Part shown: positions 8,023-16,095 of the stretch, one piece after another | How positions within the stretch are numbered: the stretch's first letter is position 1 | Layout: every line of letters starts with the position of its first letter | Assembly: GCF_025567415.1 (NCBI RefSeq) | Contig: NZ_JAOQJV010000001.1 | Location: forward strand, 1-64,000 | Direction of reading: 5' to 3' | Length of the DNA: 64,000 nucleotides | From: Claveliimonas ammoniilytica | GTDB taxonomy: Bacteria; Bacillota; Clostridia; Lachnospirales; Lachnospiraceae | Translations under genes and position numbers: made by a program | The notes under the pieces: generated by a model | Database searches by the model: none | Told to the model about the DNA's origin: nothing | What the model saw: only the letters and a program-made list of their open reading frames with translations

Positions 8023-8454
8023 ATGCAGGAGAGATTACCTGTAGGCTTCCTTTTCAAGCAGATTAATACCGTATACGAGAAAGATATCAATAACCAGCTT
8101 AAGGGAATTGGAATTACATCTTCTCAGTGTGAGGTATTGGATTATCTGTTCCATTGTGATAAGGAAGAAGTGAATCAAAGAGACATTGAGAAAGCGTTGA
8201 ACCTGAAGAATCCTACCGTGACCGGACTCTTACAGAGGCTGGATGAGAAGGGGTATGTACTGATCGTACCGAATGCTAAGGATAAGAGAAAGAAGAACGT
8301 GTATCTCACAGAAAAGGCATATGATATTCAGCGAAGAATGGAAGCAGACCGGAGACGGATCGATAAGAACCTGACACTGGGAATGACCAGAAGAGAAGTA
8401 CAGGCACTTCAGAAGATGCTGAATCGCGTATTATATAATGTAAGTGATGTGTAA
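8023..8454 (+). CDS. MarR family transcriptional regulator
   Basis: A 143-residue winged-helix regulator. Recognisable parts are the dimer helix with GFLFKQINTVYEKDINNQL, the recognition helix region KNPTVTGLLQRLDEKGYV (about residues 65-83) and the wing NAKDKRKKNVYLTEK. MarR proteins usually repress transporters or stress genes in response to small ligands. No obvious target is adjacent, and the gene stands alone between folT and a terminator, so the ligand is unknown. AAGGGTG precedes the ATG. Confidence 0.87.
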   Translation: MQERLPVGFLFKQINTVYEKDINNQLKGIGITSSQCEVLDYLFHCDKEEVNQRDIEKALNLKNPTVTGLLQRLDEKGYVLIVPNAKDKRKKNVYLTEKAYDIQRRMEADRRRIDKNLTLGMTRREVQALQKMLNRVLYNVSDV

Positions 8455-8473
8455 TGACAAGAGGTTTTGTCCA

Positions 8474-8494
8474 AGAGGGCGAAGCCTCTTTTTT
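8474..8494 (+). terminator. Intrinsic terminator after the MarR gene
   Basis: AGAGG (8474-8478) and CCTCT (8485-8489) enclose the loop GCGAAG and run into TTTTTT. It starts 20 bases after the MarR stop. Confidence 0.8.
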
Positions 8495-8533
8495 ATGATG
8501 CCAGAGTCAAAAGGTCTAAATCCACATGAGCTT
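8494..8533 (+). repeat. Head fragment of the ATGATGCC hairpin repeat
   Basis: TATGATGCCAG followed by GTCAAAAGGTCTAAATCCA and CATGAGCT matches the first 39 bases of the full repeat at 47911 with one clear difference. The rest of the first hairpin is replaced here by unrelated sequence. The tail of the same repeat appears at 9039-9107, beyond the DUF2325 gene. Confidence 0.7.
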
Positions 8534-8626
8534 GCAAATTAATCAGGTTAAAGTACAGAAGTGAGAAAACACTATCATTAATCATATTGCAATACATGCA
8601 TTCCTATGATAAACTTTTAAATGTAA

Positions 8627-8641
8627 ATGAGAATCGATTTC
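8627..8641. promoter_or_regulatory. Possible Fur-family operator before DUF2325 gene
   Basis: TGAGAATCGATTTCA sits about 25 bases upstream of the DUF2325 start and is a near-palindrome. It resembles the 7-1-7 Fur/PerR pattern (TGATAAT-N-ATTATCA) at roughly ten of fourteen positions. This is a weak match and is offered as a hypothesis. Confidence 0.3.
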
Positions 8642-8666
8642 AAAATAAAAGAATAGAGGTTGATAT

Positions 8667-8954
8667 ATGAGCGTTGTAATTATTGGTGGAAATGAATGTA
8701 TGGAAAGACAGTATAAGAAGATCTGCGAAAAGCACAAATGTAAGGCAAAAGTATTTACCAGAATGAAAGGTAATCTGAAGACGCAGATTGGACAGCCGGA
8801 TCTTGTGATACTGTTCACAGCAACCGCGGCGCACAAAATGGTAAAATGCGCGATCAAAGAAGCACAGCGTTCCGGATCAAGAATTGAGAGAATCCACAGC
8901 AGCAGTGCAAGTGCACTGGAAGGTGTGCTGGCAGAATGTGTAGCAGCTAATTAA
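8667..8954 (+). CDS. DUF2325 domain protein
   Basis: A 95-residue protein that fits the DUF2325 family in size and pattern: N-terminal MSVVIIGGNECMERQYKKIC, then PDLVILFTATAAHKMV, then an SGSRIERIHSSSASAL end. The fold looks like a small alpha/beta domain. Its biochemical role is unknown; homologues in clostridia often occur near metal-uptake genes. It is transcribed alone, between two terminators, with a possible Fur-like site upstream. It also lies between head and tail fragments of a dispersed repeat. Confidence 0.75.
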   Translation: MSVVIIGGNECMERQYKKICEKHKCKAKVFTRMKGNLKTQIGQPDLVILFTATAAHKMVKCAIKEAQRSGSRIERIHSSSASALEGVLAECVAAN

Positions 8955-8980
8955 TTACTCCTTTGTGATAAATCATTATG

Positions 8981-9015
8981 AAAAGGACATATCCGCTTTT
9001 GGATGTGTTCTTTTT
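8981..9015 (+). terminator. Intrinsic terminator after the DUF2325 gene
   Basis: GGACATATCC (8985-8994) pairs with GGATGTGTTC (9001-9010) and is followed by TTTTT. The AAAA before the stem makes it potentially bidirectional. Confidence 0.85.
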
Positions 9016-9038
9016 ATGTTACAATAATTAAAATGTCA

Positions 9039-9107
9039 GTGGAAGTGTGCAGCACAAAGCGATCCGCAGGCATCATAGTTGGGGCTTTTGCCTCAAACGT
9101 TATATTA
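9039..9107 (+). repeat. Tail fragment of the ATGATGCC hairpin repeat
   Basis: The sequence from GTGGAAGTG through ATCCGCAGGCATCATAGTT and GGGGCTTTTG aligns with the last 70 bases of the full repeat at 47911-48114. It then diverges (CCTCAAACGTTATATT against ACCCCAACATCATATT). It ends a few bases before the thyA ribosome site and so forms part of the thyA leader. Confidence 0.7.
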
Positions 9108-9130
9108 ATATTCAAGGAGGACATAGATAC

Positions 9131-9979
9131 ATGAGTTATGCTGATAGAGTGTTTATAGATATGTGCCGTGACATTATTGACAACGGCACCAGTACGGAAG
9201 GTGAAAAGGTGCGTCCGGTGTGGGAGGATGGCACCAGTGCTTATACGGTTAAAAAGTTTGGAGTGGTGAACCGTTATGATCTGTCTAAGGAATTTCCGGC
9301 GCTGACACTTCGAAGAACTGCGATTAAGAGCTGTACGGATGAGATGCTCTGGATCTGGCAGCAGAAGTCGAACAATATCCATGATCTGCATTCGCATGTC
9401 TGGGACAGCTGGGCAGATGAGAATGGTTCTATTGGCAAAGCGTACGGATATCAGCTTGGTGTGAAGCATCAGTACAAGGAAGGTATGATGGATCAGGTTG
9501 ACCGTGTAATCTATGATCTGAAGAATAATCCATACAGCCGTCGTATTATGACCAATATGTATGTACATCAGGATCTGCATGAGATGGCGCTCTATCCATG
9601 CGCTTACAGTATGACATTTAATGTAACCAAGGATAAAGACAGCGATAAGCTGACGCTGAATGCGGTGCTAAACCAGCGCTCCAGTGACGTGCTGACTGCC
9701 AATAACTGGAATGTATGCCAGTATGCGGTATTGGTGCATATGCTGGCGCAGGTATGTGATATGAAGGCTGGCGAACTGGTGCACATGATTGCTGATGCGC
9801 ATATTTATGACAGACACATTCCGATGGTTGAGGAACTAATCAACAGAGAGCCGCTGCCGGCACCGAAGTTTTGGCTGAACCCGGAGATTAAAGACTTTTA
9901 TCAGTTTACAAGGGATGATGTGGCATTGATCGATTATGAGACGCATGAACAGATCAAGAATATTCCGGTAGCAGTATAA
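9131..9979 (+). CDS. thyA: Thymidylate synthase
   Basis: The enzyme converts dUMP to dTMP using methylene-tetrahydrofolate, leaving dihydrofolate. The 282-residue protein has the active-site Cys at about 157 in MALYPCAYSM, the LNQRSSDVLTANNWNV nucleotide region and HIYDRHIPMVEELINRE near the C terminus. The ATG at 9131 follows CAAGGAGG; the frame can be extended upstream to 9047 only through the repeat fragment. folA follows 37 bp later and regenerates the tetrahydrofolate that this enzyme uses up, so the two form a natural operon. Confidence 0.95.
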   Translation: MSYADRVFIDMCRDIIDNGTSTEGEKVRPVWEDGTSAYTVKKFGVVNRYDLSKEFPALTLRRTAIKSCTDEMLWIWQQKSNNIHDLHSHVWDSWADENGSIGKAYGYQLGVKHQYKEGMMDQVDRVIYDLKNNPYSRRIMTNMYVHQDLHEMALYPCAYSMTFNVTKDKDSDKLTLNAVLNQRSSDVLTANNWNVCQYAVLVHMLAQVCDMKAGELVHMIADAHIYDRHIPMVEELINREPLPAPKFWLNPEIKDFYQFTRDDVALIDYETHEQIKNIPVAV

Positions 9980-10016
9980 GATGCAATATAGAATAGATAA
10001 GAAAGGATGACGAGAA

Positions 10017-10505
10017 ATGAATTTGATCGTTGCAGTAGATAAGAACTGGGCAATTGGATATGGTAACAAGCTGTTGGTAAGCATTCCGCAGGACATGAAG
10101 TTTTTCCGTGAGACCACAAGCGGTAAAGTGGTTGTAATGGGAAGAAAGACTCTGGAAAGTTTCCCGGGAGGACAGCCGCTTAAGAAACGCACCAATATTG
10201 TAATGACTGGGAATTCAAATTATGAGGTGAAAGATGCAGTGGTAGTGCATGATATTGATTCCCTTCTGGAGGAATTAAAGCAGTATCCGGCAGAAGATGT
10301 TTACGTGATCGGCGGCGAGAGTGTGTATCGGGCCTTGCTTCCATATTGCGATAAGGCATATGTGACAAGGATCGATCATGCATATCTTGCAGATACTTAT
10401 TTTCCAAATCTGGATGAAGATCCGGAATGGAAAATGACTAAAGTAAGCGATGAGCAGACCTATTTTGATCTGGAATATGTATTTACAATTTACGAACGGG
10501 TATAG
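10017..10505 (+). CDS. folA: Dihydrofolate reductase
   Basis: A 162-residue DHFR of ordinary bacterial length. Family landmarks are MNLIVAVDKNWAIGYGNKLL with the catalytic loop, the NADPH site around VVMGRKTLESFPG, VIGGESVYRALLP, and the C-terminal FDLEYVFTIYERV. It reduces dihydrofolate to tetrahydrofolate in the cytosol. It is cotranscribed with thyA, and a glycosyltransferase gene follows after 5 bp. AAAGGATGACGAG precedes the start. Confidence 0.95.
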   Translation: MNLIVAVDKNWAIGYGNKLLVSIPQDMKFFRETTSGKVVVMGRKTLESFPGGQPLKKRTNIVMTGNSNYEVKDAVVVHDIDSLLEELKQYPAEDVYVIGGESVYRALLPYCDKAYVTRIDHAYLADTYFPNLDEDPEWKMTKVSDEQTYFDLEYVFTIYERV

Positions 10506-10510
10506 AGAAT

Positions 10511-11716
10511 ATGAAGATTTTGACGATTACGGCACAGAAACCACATAGCACGGGTAGCGGTTTTTACCTTACAGAAATGGTAAAAGGTTTTGCAACTCTC
10601 GGACATGAGCAGGCGGTACTGGCAGGCGTATACAGGGAGGATACGGTGGATTTTCCGACCGGAACAGTGTTTTATCCGGTATATTTTAAAACAGAAGAAC
10701 TCCCATTTCCTATTGCGGGAATGTCGGATGAGATGCCTTATGAAAGCACCATATATGGTCAGATGAACGAAGATATGTTGGAACGGTTCAAAGCTTCTTT
10801 TGCATCTTCAATTCGAAAGGCGGCAGAGGAGTTCCGACCGGATCTGGTGATTTGTCATCACCTGTATCTGGTAACATCCATTGCCAGAGAGGTGTTGCCG
10901 GAATGCCGGGTATGTGGATTCTGCCATAATACGGATCTCAGACAGATGAAAAAGATTCCACTGGAACGGGAATATATCCGAACACAGATTCCGAAACTGG
11001 ATGCGGTCTATGCACTGCATGAGGAGCAGAAGAAAGAGATCATGGAGATATATCCGGTAGAGGAAACGAAGATTACAGTTGTGGGCAGTGGGTATAATGC
11101 ATCCGTATTTCATAGGCTCAGTCAGCCAGAGGTTTCGGAAGAAAAGAACGACAAGCATTCATATCGCATTATTTATGTTGGTAAGATCGCAGAAAAGAAA
11201 GGCGTGGAAAGTCTGGTGCGAAGTCTTCAGTATTTGCATATGAATACAGACGAACTGGAAGTAGATCTGGTGGGAGGCACCGGCAATCATGAAGAGTATC
11301 AACGGATATTGAGGCTCGCGGAGGAATCCAGGTATCCTGTGCATTTGCTGGGAAGACTTTCGCAGGCTGATCTGGTAGCGTCTTATAATCGAAGTGATCT
11401 GTTTGTACTGGCATCCTACAGCGAAGGACTGCCGCTTACTATAATAGAAGCAATGGCGTGTGGCTGTAAGGTGATCGTAACGGATCTTCCGGGCATCCGT
11501 CCCTGGGTAAGTGCAAATGTGGAGAATGCTCCGATATTATATTTGGAGCCGCCGGAGATGGTGAATACCGATGATCCGGTTTCGGACAGCCTGGAAAAGT
11601 TTGAAAAACGACTGGCGCAGTTGATTGAAGAGAGCAGAAAGATGCCATATCAGGGAGTTCCGGATCTGAGTCGGATTTCATGGGAGAATATTTGTCGCAA
11701 GGTGCTGTGTTATTAA
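10511..11716 (+). CDS. Glycosyltransferase family 4-like protein
   Basis: A 401-residue GT-B glycosyltransferase. The N-terminal half begins MKILTITAQKPHSTGSGFYL, the nucleotide-sugar acceptor side of the fold. The C-terminal half has RIIYVGKIAEKKGVESLVRS and the catalytic-domain E-x7-E style motif SYSEGLPLTIIEAMACGCKV. It probably transfers a sugar to a lipid, protein or polysaccharide at the cytosolic membrane face; donor and acceptor are unknown. It follows folA by only 5 bp, although it shares no evident pathway with it. The C-terminal 30 residues are not diagnostic. Confidence 0.82.
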   Translation: MKILTITAQKPHSTGSGFYLTEMVKGFATLGHEQAVLAGVYREDTVDFPTGTVFYPVYFKTEELPFPIAGMSDEMPYESTIYGQMNEDMLERFKASFASSIRKAAEEFRPDLVICHHLYLVTSIAREVLPECRVCGFCHNTDLRQMKKIPLEREYIRTQIPKLDAVYALHEEQKKEIMEIYPVEETKITVVGSGYNASVFHRLSQPEVSEEKNDKHSYRIIYVGKIAEKKGVESLVRSLQYLHMNTDELEVDLVGGTGNHEEYQRILRLAEESRYPVHLLGRLSQADLVASYNRSDLFVLASYSEGLPLTIIEAMACGCKVIVTDLPGIRPWVSANVENAPILYLEPPEMVNTDDPVSDSLEKFEKRLAQLIEESRKMPYQGVPDLSRISWENICRKVLCY

Positions 11717-11807
11717 TAAAACGAAGGTTGACAATACAGAGGGCATCGAGATATAATTATTTCAATAACAGTTCGGAGCGATTAAGGTTCTGAATCATTG
11801 ATAAATG

Positions 11808-12093
11808 CTATGACAGGGAGGAGTACATAAGTAGCCAGAAGCCAAGAGAGAAGATGGGTGGTGCGAATCTTCAAGATGGACTTATGGAAGTAGCCCTTGA
11901 GCAGTGGATTGAACGCTGTCATAATTATAATAAGACGGTTAGTAGGTTTCAACGCAGTTCCAGCGTTATGGGGAGCGGTATCGGATGCCGGGGGCATTCT
12001 GTACTGACAGAGAGCAGAGATGATATCTCTGAAATTAGGTGGTAACACGGATAGTATATTCGCCCTAAGCGTTAGCTTAGGGCGTTTCTTTTT
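11808..12093 (+). promoter_or_regulatory. T-box riboswitch upstream of ilvB
   Basis: ATGACAG and CTGTCAT (about 11809-11923) close a long stem I that contains AGTA on its 5' side and GAAGTAGCCCTTGAGCA on its 3' side. Aligning CTTGAGCA with the same segment of the glyQS leader puts the specifier at GTA (valine), which is an inference. Downstream come GGCATTCTG, the T-box proper AGGTGGTAACACGG (12038-12051) and the terminator. Uncharged tRNA should favour the antiterminator and switch ilvB and ilvN on. The gap 11717-11807 holds little else. Confidence 0.88.
12061..12093 (+). terminator. T-box-controlled terminator
   Basis: CGCCCTAAGC (12061-12070) pairs perfectly with GCTTAGGGCG (12075-12084) around GTTA and is followed by TTTCTTTTT. 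It competes with the antiterminator formed by the T-box sequence directly before it. Confidence 0.9.
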
Positions 12094-12148
12094 CGTAATA
12101 TTTACCGGTTATGAGAGGCAGGATACAGAGACAAGGAGGTATACATAT

Positions 12149-13870
12149 ATGAGAAAAATCAGTGGAAATAAGCTGCTTGTAAAGGCACTGAGAGAAGAGG
12201 GTGTGGATACATTATTTGGATATCCGGGAGCCTGTACCATTGATATCAGTGATGAATTATATAAGCAGGATTACACGAAAGTGATTCTTCCAAGACAGGA
12301 GGTAGCACTGGTTCATGAGGCAGATGCTTATGCAAGATCGACAGGAAAGGTGGGCGTGTGTCTGGTGACCAGCGGACCGGGGGCAACGAATCTGGTGACA
12401 GGACTTGCTACCGCTTATTATGACAGTGTACCGTTGGTATGTTTTACCGGACAGGTATCAAGACCTTTGATCGGTAATGATGCATTTCAGGAAGTAGATA
12501 TTGTTGGTATAACCAGAAGTATTACCAAGTATGGAGTCATGGTTAAGAATCGTGATGATCTGGGACGGATTATCAAAGAGGCATTTTACATTGCGAGATC
12601 CGGAAGACCTGGACCGGTTGTTATTGATCTTCCGAAGGATGTAATGGCTGAACTTGGTGATCCGGAATATCCGTCAGAAGTTAATATTCGCGGTTATAAG
12701 CCGAATACGATGGCGCATGTGGGACAGTTAAAACGTGCGATGAAGATGTTGAATAAAGCGAAACGCCCATTATTCCTGGTAGGTGGCGGTGTGAAGATTT
12801 CACATGCTTCCGAAGAATTTACGGAATTGGTGAATATTACCAATGTTCCGGTTGTTACAACGGTCATGGGAAGAGGTGCGATTCCGACAAATCATCCATT
12901 ATATATAGGAAATCTTGGTATGCACGGTGCGTATGCCTGTAACATGGCGGTCAGTGAATGTGATCTGTTGTTTTCAATCGGAACCAGATTCAATGACCGA
13001 ATTACCGGTAAGCTGCATTCTTTTGCGCCGAAAGCGCAGATCATTCATATTGATATTGACACAGCAGCAATTTCTAAGAACGTAAAAGTCGATGTACCGA
13101 TCGTTGCAGATGCGAGAGATGCACTGACCAGAATGCTGGAATATGTAGAACCTTGTGAGACAAAACAGTGGATAGAGCAGATTGGGGCATGGAAGGAAGA
13201 ACATCCGCTGGCTGCAAAAGAGAAGCCGATCATGACTCCGAAGGATATTATCGAGACTATTAACCGGGTATTTGATGAGCTGATTCTGGTAACGGATGTG
13301 GGACAGCATCAGATGTTTACAGCACAGTTTGCGGAGATTACAGAAAAGAAACAGCTCTTGATGTCCGGTGGACTTGGAACTATGGGATACGGTCTCCCAG
13401 GTGCTATTGGAGCAAAAATCGGTAATCCGGATACTCCGGTCGTATCCATTTCCGGAGACGGTGGTATGCAGATGAATATCCAGGAGTTAGCAACAGCTGT
13501 ACTGGAAGAATTACCGATTATTTCCTGCATTTTCAATAATAATAATCTGGGCATGGTACGCCAGTGGCAGAAGTTATTCTATGGAAAGAGATATTCCATG
13601 ACCTGTCTTCATTCCGGAGCAGCCTGCCGCGGTAAGTGCGGAGAGGTGGAATGCCCACCGTATACACCTGATTTTATCAGGCTGGCGGAGAGCTATGGTG
13701 CAAAGGGAATCCGTGTAACGAAGAAAGAGGATATTGAACCGGCGTTCCGCGAAGCAATGAAGAGTAAAAAGACACCATATATTATCGAATTTGAGATTGA
13801 TCCGGAAGATCTGGTGTATCCGATGGTAGAGCCGGGCGGTACACTTCGCGACCTGATTATGGATTGCTAA
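12149..13870 (+). CDS. ilvB: Acetolactate synthase, large (catalytic) subunit
   Basis: This ThDP enzyme condenses two pyruvates, or pyruvate and 2-ketobutyrate, in the first common step of valine, leucine and isoleucine synthesis. The 573-residue protein has the catalytic Glu in LPRQEVALVHEADAYAR, the central domain GGGVKISHA, and the ThDP site SGDGGMQMNIQELATA with NNNNLGMVRQWQ. An unusual insert follows, with Cys at about 486, 493, 497 and 502 (CLHSGAACRGKCGEVEC), just before PPYTPDFIRLAESYG. AAGGAGG precedes the ATG at 12149. The regulatory subunit gene follows after 40 bp, and a T-box terminator lies upstream. Confidence 0.95.
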   Translation: MRKISGNKLLVKALREEGVDTLFGYPGACTIDISDELYKQDYTKVILPRQEVALVHEADAYARSTGKVGVCLVTSGPGATNLVTGLATAYYDSVPLVCFTGQVSRPLIGNDAFQEVDIVGITRSITKYGVMVKNRDDLGRIIKEAFYIARSGRPGPVVIDLPKDVMAELGDPEYPSEVNIRGYKPNTMAHVGQLKRAMKMLNKAKRPLFLVGGGVKISHASEEFTELVNITNVPVVTTVMGRGAIPTNHPLYIGNLGMHGAYACNMAVSECDLLFSIGTRFNDRITGKLHSFAPKAQIIHIDIDTAAISKNVKVDVPIVADARDALTRMLEYVEPCETKQWIEQIGAWKEEHPLAAKEKPIMTPKDIIETINRVFDELILVTDVGQHQMFTAQFAEITEKKQLLMSGGLGTMGYGLPGAIGAKIGNPDTPVVSISGDGGMQMNIQELATAVLEELPIISCIFNNNNLGMVRQWQKLFYGKRYSMTCLHSGAACRGKCGEVECPPYTPDFIRLAESYGAKGIRVTKKEDIEPAFREAMKSKKTPYIIEFEIDPEDLVYPMVEPGGTLRDLIMDC

Positions 13871-13910
13871 TGTATGACGGTAAATCAGTAGTGGAAGGGA
13901 GATAAACGGT

Positions 13911-14423
13911 ATGACACATAATACAATGAAGAAAAGATGGATATCCCTGTTCGTAGAGAATCAGGCAGGTGTACTTTCCAAGATTTCCGGACTGTTTTCA
14001 GGTAAAGCCTATAACCTGGACAGTCTGACTGTAGGTACAACGGAAGACCCTACGGTATCGCGTATGACCATCGTGACCATTGCAGACGATGAGACTTATG
14101 AACAGATTAAAAAACAGCTCAATCGTATGATCGAAGTAATCAAGGTGATTGATTTTACAGACACATTCGTATGGATGAAAGAGATCATGTACGTCAAGGT
14201 GCGCAGATGTGACACTGCCGATAAGGCAGAATTGTTTCAGATCGCTGAGACTTTCAAGGGCAGAGTGGTAGACTATGGAAAAGACAGTGTATTGCTGGAA
14301 TTTGTTCAGAGCTTTACGAAGAATGATGCAGTAGTGAATCTGATGAAAGAAGAGTTTAATAGTATCGAAGTCGTACGCGGTGGAAGTGTCGGAATCGAGT
14401 CTATCAGTATGATGGAGAAATAG
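13911..14423 (+). CDS. ilvN: Acetolactate synthase, small (regulatory) subunit
   Basis: A 170-residue regulatory subunit. The N-terminal ACT domain (KKRWISLFVENQAGVLSKIS, about residues 7-80) binds valine for feedback control, and the C-terminal ACT-like domain (about 85-165) contacts the catalytic subunit. It lacks catalytic residues of its own. It sits directly behind ilvB in the same T-box-controlled transcript. GGGAGAT precedes the ATG at 13911; a second ATG at 13926 is possible. Confidence 0.93.
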   Translation: MTHNTMKKRWISLFVENQAGVLSKISGLFSGKAYNLDSLTVGTTEDPTVSRMTIVTIADDETYEQIKKQLNRMIEVIKVIDFTDTFVWMKEIMYVKVRRCDTADKAELFQIAETFKGRVVDYGKDSVLLEFVQSFTKNDAVVNLMKEEFNSIEVVRGGSVGIESISMMEK

Positions 14424-14476
14424 TGTGGTGGCAGCTCTGAATAGCTGACCTGTTATAAATAAAACCGAGCGCACTC

Positions 14477-14505
14477 TTGAATTTTGCTATTAATGGTATT
14501 ATAAT
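14477..14505 (+). promoter_or_regulatory. Promoter of ilvE
   Basis: TTGAAT (14477-14482) and TATAAT (14500-14505) are separated by 17 bases and lie about 50 bases before the ilvE start. ilvE can therefore be transcribed independently of the T-box-controlled ilvBN. Confidence 0.75.
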
Positions 14506-14553
14506 GACTTTATTAAATGAAATGACTAGTTACAGAACGGAGGAATGATAATC

Positions 14554-15579
14554 ATGGAAAAGAAGAATATTGACTGGTCTAATATTGGTTTTGGTTATGT
14601 GCAGACAGATAAGAGATATGTTGCAAATTATAAAGATGGAGCATGGGACAAAGGTGCTCTTACAGATGATCCTAACATTGTAATGAATGAATGTGCCGGT
14701 GTACTTCAGTACGCACAGACATGTTTTGAAGGTCTGAAGGCATATACGACAGAGGATGGACACATTGTTACATTCCGTCCGGATCTGAATGCTGAACGTC
14801 TGATGGATTCAGCAGCACGTCTTGAGATGCCGCAGCTTCCAAAAGAGCAGTTTATTGACGCTGTTGATCAGGTGGTTAAGGCTAATGCAGGATATGTACC
14901 ACCGTATGGATCAGGAGCTACATTGTATATTCGTCCATATATGTTTGGTATTAACCCTGTTATCGGTGTGAAGCCGGCAGATGAGTATCAGTTCCGTATG
15001 TTCTGTACTCCGGTAGGTCCATACTTCAAGGGTGGCGCTAAGCCGATCACAATCAGAGTAAGTGATTTTGACCGTGCAGCACCGCATGGTACCGGACATG
15101 TTAAGGCCGGGCTTAACTATGCAATGAGCCTTCATGCTATCGTAGATGCACATCAGCAGGGATATGATGAGAATGTATACCTGGATGCTGCTACAAGAAC
15201 TAAGATTGAAGAGACGGGAGGAGCTAATATTATCTTCGTAACAAAAGATAATAAAGTAGTTACACCGAAGTCTGATTCTATTCTTCCATCCATTACGAGA
15301 CGTTCTCTGATGTATGTCGCAGAGCACTATCTTGGTTTGGAAGTAGAGCAGAGAGAAGTATATCTGGATGAAGTAAAAGACTTCGCAGAATGCGGACTGT
15401 GTGGTACAGCAGCAGTTATCTCACCGGTAGGCAAGATCGTAGATCACGGTAAAGAGATCTGTTTCCCAAGCGGTATGGAAGAGATGGGACCTGTTACCAA
15501 GAAGCTGTATGAGACACTGACAGGTATCCAGATGGGCAGAATCGAAGCTCCGGAAGGATGGATTCACAGAATTCTGTAA
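14554..15579 (+). CDS. ilvE: Branched-chain amino acid aminotransferase
   Basis: A 341-residue fold-type IV PLP aminotransferase that interconverts branched-chain 2-oxo acids and amino acids. The PLP lysine is in GHVKAGLNYAMSL, the EETGGANIIFV segment lies beyond it, and the C-terminal phosphate site is GLCGTAAVISPVG. Length and motifs match the eukaryote-like BCAT group II found in Firmicutes. I prefer the ATG at 14554 because CGGAGG is only two bases from the ATG at 14545. It completes the pathway begun by ilvBN but has its own promoter, and it is followed by a strong terminator. Confidence 0.93.
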   Translation: MEKKNIDWSNIGFGYVQTDKRYVANYKDGAWDKGALTDDPNIVMNECAGVLQYAQTCFEGLKAYTTEDGHIVTFRPDLNAERLMDSAARLEMPQLPKEQFIDAVDQVVKANAGYVPPYGSGATLYIRPYMFGINPVIGVKPADEYQFRMFCTPVGPYFKGGAKPITIRVSDFDRAAPHGTGHVKAGLNYAMSLHAIVDAHQQGYDENVYLDAATRTKIEETGGANIIFVTKDNKVVTPKSDSILPSITRRSLMYVAEHYLGLEVEQREVYLDEVKDFAECGLCGTAAVISPVGKIVDHGKEICFPSGMEEMGPVTKKLYETLTGIQMGRIEAPEGWIHRIL

Positions 15580-15598
15580 GATATATGAGTTGATTGCT

Positions 15599-15641
15599 AA
15601 TAAGAAGAAAGTACAGAAATGTATTTTCTTCTTATTTTTTT
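15599..15641 (+). terminator. Intrinsic terminator after ilvE
   Basis: AATAAGAAGAAA (15599-15610) pairs with TTTCTTCTTATT (15625-15636), extended by GTAC/GTAT, and is followed by a run of T. It starts 20 bases after the ilvE stop. Confidence 0.85.
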
Positions 15642-15650
15642 CCTGAAAAT

Positions 15651-15699
15651 AAACAGTATATAACAGTTGACAACAGTTGGTTACTGTTATATACTGTTT
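15651..15699. promoter_or_regulatory. GntR promoter covered by a 17-bp inverted repeat
   Basis: AAACAGTATATAACAGT (15651-15667) is the exact reverse complement of ACTGTTATATACTGTTT (15683-15699). The promoter lies within this dyad: TTGACA (15667-15672) and TATACT (15690-15695), 17 bases apart. Such an overlap is what a self-repressing GntR operator looks like. Confidence 0.82.
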
Positions 15700-15717
15700 G
15701 TACAAGGAGGCGATACA

Positions 15718-16095
15718 GTGAAGTTGATTATAAATAATTCCTCCATGCAGCCTATTTATGAACAGATCGTTTCGCAGATCAAGGCAGAGATCATGAAGGG
15801 AGCACTGAAGGAAGATACAGCACTTCCATCAGTCCGTGCATTGGCGAGAGAACTGAAAGTCAGTGCGTTGACGGTGAAGAAAGCGTATGATGAACTGGAA
15901 GCAGAAGGCTTTGTCGTTACTGTTCATGGGAAAGGAAGCTATGTGTCCTGCGCAGGGCAGGAGATTATGCTGGAGGAACGACGCAAAGAAGTGGAGAGTG
16001 ATCTGGAACAGGCAATTCGCAAGGGAAGAAGCTGTGGCATGAGTAACCGGGAGATTACGGAAGTATTTCAGATTATATTGGAGGATCAGGGATAA
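15718..16095 (+). CDS. GntR family (YtrA-type) transcriptional regulator
   Basis: A 125-residue regulator with an N-terminal GntR winged helix (PIYEQIVSQIKAEIMKGAL, then LPSVRALARELKVSALTVKKAYDEL in two parts) and only a short C-terminal helical tail. That is the layout of the YtrA subfamily, which controls linked ABC transporters. The start is GTG at 15718, eight bases after AAGGAGG. It probably represses its own operon through the long dyad over the promoter. Its stop overlaps the ATP-binding protein gene by one base. Confidence 0.9.
   Translation: MKLIINNSSMQPIYEQIVSQIKAEIMKGALKEDTALPSVRALARELKVSALTVKKAYDELEAEGFVVTVHGKGSYVSCAGQEIMLEERRKEVESDLEQAIRKGRSCGMSNREITEVFQIILEDQG

Noticed and set aside
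9047..9130. Extended N terminus of thymidylate synthase
   Set aside because: The added codons come from the dispersed repeat; CAAGGAGG and family length support the ATG at 9131.
13601..13654. Cys-rich stretch in ilvB as a frameshift artefact
   Set aside because: The frame is continuous on both sides with correct AHAS motifs, so the insert is a real part of the protein.
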